DNA of 64,000 nt from Sphingomonas sp. SORGH_AS_0950 (GTDB lineage Bacteria; Pseudomonadota; Alphaproteobacteria; Sphingomonadales; Sphingomonadaceae), in the NCBI RefSeq assembly GCF_030818415.1, contig NZ_JAUTAE010000001.1, positions 3,622,001 to 3,686,000 of the forward strand, read 5' to 3'. A model generated the notes under the pieces. The model worked only from the letters and a program-made list of their open reading frames with translations. It ran no database searches and had not been told where the DNA came from. The position numbers and the translations under genes were made by a program. Below are positions 60,023 to 64,000 of the stretch, piece after piece; position 1 is the first letter of the stretch, and every line of letters starts with the position of its first letter.

Positions 60023-60799
60023 ATGGCTGGCGGGATGGAAGAACGGTCAGGCTCCACGACAAACTTCGCCTACCGGACCTATGACGCCGGTAGCCATATC
60101 CTACCGCATTTCCATACCGCCCCGAGCCTGACGATCGTCCTGGGCGGCGGCTATGAAGAGACGATCGGTGGCCGATCCGGGATGGAGACGCGGGGTAGCG
60201 CGCTCGTCTGCCCCGCCGGCATCCCTCATGCCCAGCAGTTCGGTGCACGGGGCGCGCGCAAGATCATTGTCACCCCCTCCGGCGATCTGCTCGACTATCT
60301 TATGGGCACGATGCCGTTCCAGTCGGCGCCGGTCGCCCGCTCGACGGTGATCGACAGGCTGGCGGCACGCATGGATACGGAGCGGCACACAAACGATAGT
60401 TTTTCCCGTGGCGCGATCGAGGGCCTGATCTGGCAAGCCTCGGCCGAGCTGGGGCGAGGCCTTGCCGGCGCATCGGTGCCGGCCTCGACGATCGTTCGCC
60501 GTGCGCTGGCGCTGATCGATTCGGCGGACGGCGAACCGCTGTCGGTGGCGGATATCGCGCGGTACGTCGATTGCCATCCGGCGACGCTGACCCGCGCCTT
60601 CCGCCGGGAGCATGGCTGCACGCCCGCCGCCTATCAGCGCGATGTGCGCGTGAGGAGGGCGGCCAGCATGATCCGGACGACAATACTGCCGATCGCGGTC
60701 ATCGCGACGAGCTGCGGCTTTTGCGACCAGGCGCACCTCGCCCGATCCTTCCGGGCGGTGCTGGGCTGCTCCCCTTCCGAATATCGCCAGCGCGCGTAA
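60023..60799 (+). CDS. AraC family transcriptional regulator
   Basis: A 258-residue regulator with an N-terminal cupin sensor domain (AGSHILPHFHTAPSLTIVLG, ALVCPAGIPHAQQFGARGAR) and a C-terminal double helix-turn-helix: EPLSVADIARYVDCHPATLT, RAFRREHGCTPAAYQRDVRV, then ILPIAVIATSCGFCDQAHLA and RSFRAVLGCSPSEYRQRA. The start is ATG at 60023. It lies 84 bp upstream of the S41 peptidase-like gene in the same direction and may regulate it or be co-transcribed. The cupin ligand is unknown. Confidence 0.9.
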   Translation: MAGGMEERSGSTTNFAYRTYDAGSHILPHFHTAPSLTIVLGGGYEETIGGRSGMETRGSALVCPAGIPHAQQFGARGARKIIVTPSGDLLDYLMGTMPFQSAPVARSTVIDRLAARMDTERHTNDSFSRGAIEGLIWQASAELGRGLAGASVPASTIVRRALALIDSADGEPLSVADIARYVDCHPATLTRAFRREHGCTPAAYQRDVRVRRAASMIRTTILPIAVIATSCGFCDQAHLARSFRAVLGCSPSEYRQRA

Positions 60800-60883
60800 C
60801 ATCCTCGTCGCGCGTGTCGTACAAGCCGGGGCGCAACGGGCTCGGTATGACGGTGCATCCTGTACACCTCCGACGGATCGTCC

Positions 60884-62362
60884 ATGCGCATCATCCCGCT
60901 GCTCGTCCTGAACCTGTTCGCCACCGCCCTATCCGCTGCCGCCCCTTTCGACCGGGCGGCGTGGCAACAGGACTATGCCCAGCTCAAGGGCGAACTGCTC
61001 GACCGCTACGTCAACCTTGCCTGGAAAGCGTCCGGCGCCGACGGGGTCGACCTGCCCGCCCTCGATCGCAAGACGATGGCCGCACTGGCTTCCGCCAGCA
61101 ACGACACGGAGGCGGCGAACGCCATCCGCGCCTTCATCGCCGGTTTCCATGACGGGCATTTGTCCGAACTGCCCTATCTCGCCATCGCCTCGACGCCCGC
61201 CACCGAACCGGACAAGGCCACGCTCGATCCAGTCGAGCCGATCGCAGGGTGCGCGGCGCTAGGTTATGCCTCGACCGGACCGGTCGCCTTCTCGTTGCCG
61301 CTGGAAAGCCTTCCCGGCTTCCGGCTGATGTCGGACGGGCTCGGCTCGACCTTCCGAAGCGGCCTCGTCATGCGATCGAAGGTCACGATCGGCGTCGTCC
61401 GCATCCAGAACTTCCGCGCCCGCGCTTTTCCCATGGCCTGTCTCCACGCTTGGGCCGACTTGCGGCAGGCGGGCACTCCGATCACGCCGGACGCGGTTCG
61501 CGATGCCACGCGCTTGCGATGGTTCAAGGACATAGCGGCTGTGATCGGGACGCTGCGCCGGGCCGGAGCGACGACCCTGGTGATCGACATCGGCAATGAC
61601 AGCGGCGGTGACGATAGCGGCGACTGGACGCCCCGCCTCCTGACCGACCACCCGGTGCGATCCGCCCGCCTGATGATGGCGGACGCACCGATCGCCGCGC
61701 GCTATTTCGCGGAAGAGATCGGCGACATCGATGAAGCGTTCTCGGCCGCCCGGTCGCGCGATGCCAAGACCGCGCTAGCCGATGCGCGCGCCTTCTTCTA
61801 CCGCCAGACCGCCGCAATCGGTCGACATCGCTGCGACCTGTCATGGGTCTGGCGCGAGCAGCGGAAGTGGTCACCGTCGAACTGCAACCGGCTGCTGCCC
61901 GCTGGCTATGCCGGGGGCTATTCGCCCGGCCTGCCGGGCGACGTCTATAGCGACGCCAACGCAGCGGCCGCGCTGTCCTCAGCCGCGACCGTTCGACAAT
62001 TCTACGGCAGTTGGACAGGGGCGACCTATGTCATCGCCGACAAGCGGTCCTATTCGTCCGCCGAGATGTTCGCGGCCGTGATGCAGGATAATCGGATCGC
62101 CAAGCTCGTCGGCGACCGGACGGGCGGTGACGGGTGCGGCTTCATGACGGAGGACGATCCGATCGTCCTCCACCACTCGCGCCTACGCTTCCGGGTGCCG
62201 AACTGCATGAGGCTAAGGGCGGACGGTACGAACGAGGAGGCGGGCATGGCGCCCGACCTGCCCGTTCTGCCGACCGAGGGCGAAAGCGACCGGGCGCGCG
62301 GCGAGCGAGCCTTGCGAACCATCGCCAGCGATGCCGCCCTCGCTTCTCAAAAGCCCAGCTAG
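60884..62362 (+). CDS. S41 family peptidase-like protein, exported
   Basis: A 492-residue protein with signal peptide MRIIPLLVLNLFATALSAAA. The middle (GVVRIQNFRARAFPMACLHA) and the region RAGATTLVIDIGNDSGGDDS are the S41 (tail-specific protease) core strands. The catalytic serine is expected in KRSYSSAEMFAAVMQDNR, which matches the TxSAxE pattern, followed by KLVGDRTGGDGCGFMTEDDP. A PDZ domain is not clear. Cys-rich stretches (LHACLHAW-like and DGCGF, NCMR) suggest disulfides in the periplasm. A partial, inverted, decayed copy lies at 57355-58182. No partner is known. Confidence 0.85.
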   Translation: MRIIPLLVLNLFATALSAAAPFDRAAWQQDYAQLKGELLDRYVNLAWKASGADGVDLPALDRKTMAALASASNDTEAANAIRAFIAGFHDGHLSELPYLAIASTPATEPDKATLDPVEPIAGCAALGYASTGPVAFSLPLESLPGFRLMSDGLGSTFRSGLVMRSKVTIGVVRIQNFRARAFPMACLHAWADLRQAGTPITPDAVRDATRLRWFKDIAAVIGTLRRAGATTLVIDIGNDSGGDDSGDWTPRLLTDHPVRSARLMMADAPIAARYFAEEIGDIDEAFSAARSRDAKTALADARAFFYRQTAAIGRHRCDLSWVWREQRKWSPSNCNRLLPAGYAGGYSPGLPGDVYSDANAAAALSSAATVRQFYGSWTGATYVIADKRSYSSAEMFAAVMQDNRIAKLVGDRTGGDGCGFMTEDDPIVLHHSRLRFRVPNCMRLRADGTNEEAGMAPDLPVLPTEGESDRARGERALRTIASDAALASQKPS

Positions 62363-62389
62363 CCATGAATTTGAGAACGCCGCGCGATC

Positions 62390-62455
62390 CCCGATCGACC
62401 ATCCCGATGGGGATGCGCCAACCGTCTCGCTGGCCGTTCGCAATCGGAAATGGCT
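62390..62455 (-). repeat. Dispersed stem-loop repeat, copy 17
   Basis: Reverse orientation: CCCGATGGGGATGCGCCAAC then CGTCTCGCTGGCCGTTCGCA and ATCGG. It lies past the S41 gene, in the flank shared with copy 14. Confidence 0.65.
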
Positions 62456-62468
62456 TTTCCAGATAAGT

Positions 62469-63749
62469 TCACTTGACGGGTGGCCTTCGATCGACCTCAT
62501 GGCCATTCTTCCAGATCGCCACGATATGCTGAACGGCCGATATTTCCTTCGTGGGGTCGCCATCGACCAGAAGCAGATCCGCCTTCAGCCCCGGCGCGAT
62601 GCGGCCACGATCCGTCGTGCCGAAGAATCGCGCGGGTGCCGACGTCGCGGATACCAGCGCCTGGGTCGGTGTAAGACCCGCATCCACGAGCAGTTGCAGT
62701 TCGATGTAGAGCGATGGCCCGAAGGCGGTCGTGGGGTTCGGCGTGTCGGTGCCGGCAATCATGGTCACGCCGCTCTGAATAAGGCGCGCGACGTTGGCGC
62801 GCGCTATGGCGAAATCCTGAGGCCGTGCCCGCTTCCAATCGAGCGTCAACATGCTGCGCTGCGTCGGGGACAGGTACGGCGCGACCAGCGGGTCGGCCGC
62901 CAGCTTTCGGGCATAGTCGGCGCCCGCCAGCCCCGCATAGGTCGCCAGCGTGGCGGTCTGTGCCACGCCCTTTTCCCGCATCTTCGCGATCAGGGTGTCA
63001 TCCATCGGCGCATCGCACACCGCATGTTCCAGCGCGTTGACGCCCGATGCGACAGCTATGCGGGCGTCGGCGAGTTTCTGTATATGAACGACCACCAGCT
63101 TGCCGGTCGCCTTGGCGGCGGCGATGACCTGGGCGAAACGTTCAGGAGAGAAGGCGGGCAAAGTCGGCGGCTTGCTCCCGCGGGCTCCATCATCCTGCAG
63201 GATCTTGAGATAATCCGATCCCGCCACGATCCGGGCCCGCATGAAGGCGGCCGCATCCGCGCCACCGGCCAGGGTCGGCAATGGCGGAGACTGATTCCCT
63301 CCCATCTCGGTAGGATGGCCGCCGGGCGGGGTTGCGCCGATCCCGGCCGTGAAGGTGTCCGCCTCGGTCACGGGCGCGTCCGACCGGCGTTGCGCGCGCC
63401 AGCGGGCGATGGTGGCACGGTCGGCGTCGGAATACATGTCGAAGACCGTCGTCACGCCGAACCGCAAGGCGTCGGCCTGTGCGCCGGGAAAGACGTGGAC
63501 ATGTCCGTCCATCAGTCCTGGCAAGAGGGTACGGCCCCGCGCCTCGACCAGCTTGGCACCGGCTGGTCCCTTCAGCCTGCGCCCAACCGCTGCTATCCTG
63601 CCATTCTCGACCAGGACGTCGCGCCGACCGAGCATATGCGTCCCGTCGAACACGCGCGCGTCGCGGATCAGCAGCGGTCGGTCCGCCGCCGCCGCAGGAA
63701 CCGCCATGACGGACAGCGTCATGCCGATACACCATTGTCTCCACCGCAT
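62469..63749 (-). CDS. Exported amidohydrolase family protein
   Basis: A 426-residue metal-dependent hydrolase of the amidohydrolase superfamily. The start MRWRQWCIGMTLSVMAVPAA (63749) has GGAGGAAT upstream and a signal peptide ending in AAADRP. The metal motif HxH is in GLMDGHVHVFPGAQADALRF; KLVVVHIQKLADARI and NALEHAVCDAP provide further histidines, and MIAGTDTPNPTTAFGPSLYI the aspartate. The C-terminus (GRIAPGLKADLLLVDGDPTK) is the typical imidazolonepropionase-like end. Such exported amidohydrolases are often assigned to dipeptidase or Xaa-Pro hydrolase-like roles, but the substrate here is unknown. Confidence 0.88.
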   Translation of the reverse strand: MRWRQWCIGMTLSVMAVPAAAADRPLLIRDARVFDGTHMLGRRDVLVENGRIAAVGRRLKGPAGAKLVEARGRTLLPGLMDGHVHVFPGAQADALRFGVTTVFDMYSDADRATIARWRAQRRSDAPVTEADTFTAGIGATPPGGHPTEMGGNQSPPLPTLAGGADAAAFMRARIVAGSDYLKILQDDGARGSKPPTLPAFSPERFAQVIAAAKATGKLVVVHIQKLADARIAVASGVNALEHAVCDAPMDDTLIAKMREKGVAQTATLATYAGLAGADYARKLAADPLVAPYLSPTQRSMLTLDWKRARPQDFAIARANVARLIQSGVTMIAGTDTPNPTTAFGPSLYIELQLLVDAGLTPTQALVSATSAPARFFGTTDRGRIAPGLKADLLLVDGDPTKEISAVQHIVAIWKNGHEVDRRPPVK

Positions 63750-63855
63750 TTCATTCCTCCATGCTGCGCCGGGGAGGACAATCGATCGACACGCCATGCG
63801 GCAAGGGGATAGGCCCGAACGGTGATTGTGATGGCGTGAGCCGTGCCGGACGCGG

Positions 63856-64000
63856 TCAGCGGGCGCGCAAGGCCAGTTGGCGCGTGAGGTCGGAGCGGAA
63901 GGTTCGACTGAGTGGAACGACGCTGCCGTCCAGCAAGGTGATATCGCCATCGCTGTTGCGCCGATCCGTGATCGACACGATCCGGTCGAGCCTCACCAGC
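63856..64000 (-). CDS. LytTR-domain DNA-binding protein (partial, C-terminus)
   Basis: The last 47 residues of a gene cut by the window edge: LVRLDRIVSITDRRNSDGDI then TLLDGSVVPLSRTFRSDLTR and QLALRAR before a stop at 63856. The pattern DGSVVPLSRTFRSDL matches the end of LytTR DNA-binding domains (dG..lpvSR.yr..l), so this is likely a LytTR-type transcription regulator reading in from the right. Confidence 0.75.
   Translation of the reverse strand, partial: LVRLDRIVSITDRRNSDGDITLLDGSVVPLSRTFRSDLTRQLALRAR

Overview
The window looks like a chromosomal accessory region of a high-GC alphaproteobacterium, most likely a sphingomonad (Sphingomonas or a close relative). The main reasons are five large TonB-dependent receptors (TBDRs) whose mature N-termini carry the [DE]I[VL]VT[AG] box usual in that order, many MFS exporters and importers, Tat-type signal peptides, and codon use dominated by G/C third positions. 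This is inference from gene content; no rRNA or tRNA gene is present to confirm it.

Layout. 0.2-2.2 kb: divergent TetR/MFS efflux pair. 2.2-3.9 kb: nest of broken insertion sequences (IS630 tail, IS3-type element split by an IS110-type fragment). 4.0-8.5 kb: a minus-strand operon TBDR, GPH-type sugar transporter, TetR and an unresolved small ORF, joined by 4-base ATGA overlaps. 9.0-15.5 kb: a compact gene set built around two identical-architecture 18-bp palindromes: TBDR plus a sarcosine/N-methyl-amino-acid oxidase-like flavoenzyme on one side, MFS transporter plus cytochrome P450 on the other, followed by a TetR regulator. 15.7-16.8 kb: complete IS630-type element. 16.8-22.7 kb: DUF1801 protein, LysR and an alcohol dehydrogenase with an early stop codon, class A beta-lactamase, small secreted proteins. 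22.8-25.7 kb: intact IS66 element sitting in a small exported-protein gene. 26-30.5 kb: epoxide hydrolase, serine recombinase, DHA2-type MFS pump with divergent LysR. 30.9-37 kb: purine nucleoside permease-like protein, YunG-like protein, methyltransferase, iron-regulated siderophore receptor, GNAT. 37.5-42.6 kb: TBDR, Tat-exported sulfatase (frameshifted) and its formylglycine-generating enzyme. 42.8-44.4 kb: IS1182-type element. 44.5-48 kb: TetR/darcynin pair, GNAT, and a P-loop kinase gene split by an IS3 element. 48-55.3 kb: RpiR regulator, class III aminotransferase, dicarboxylate/amino-acid symporter, TBDR and a racemase-like protein, which read as a nutrient uptake and conversion module. 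55.4-64 kb: deaminase, MDR oxidoreductase, a decayed and an intact copy of an S41 peptidase-like gene in inverted orientation, CPBP protease, nucleotidyltransferase, AraC regulator, amidohydrolase and the end of a LytTR gene.

The common theme is nutrient scavenging: an outer-membrane receptor, an inner-membrane transporter, one or two enzymes and a local repressor, repeated four times with different chemistry. At least five genes are visibly damaged (two by IS elements whose target duplications and restored reading frames can be read directly, one by a nonsense codon, one by a single-base loss, one by duplication and truncation). From about 19 kb onward, intergenic gaps carry some seventeen copies of a roughly 50-bp stem-loop repeat, absent from the first 19 kb. 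None of the clusters can be named as a known pathway with confidence; the 9-15.5 kb P450/oxidase cluster and the dispersed repeat are the parts most worth following up.
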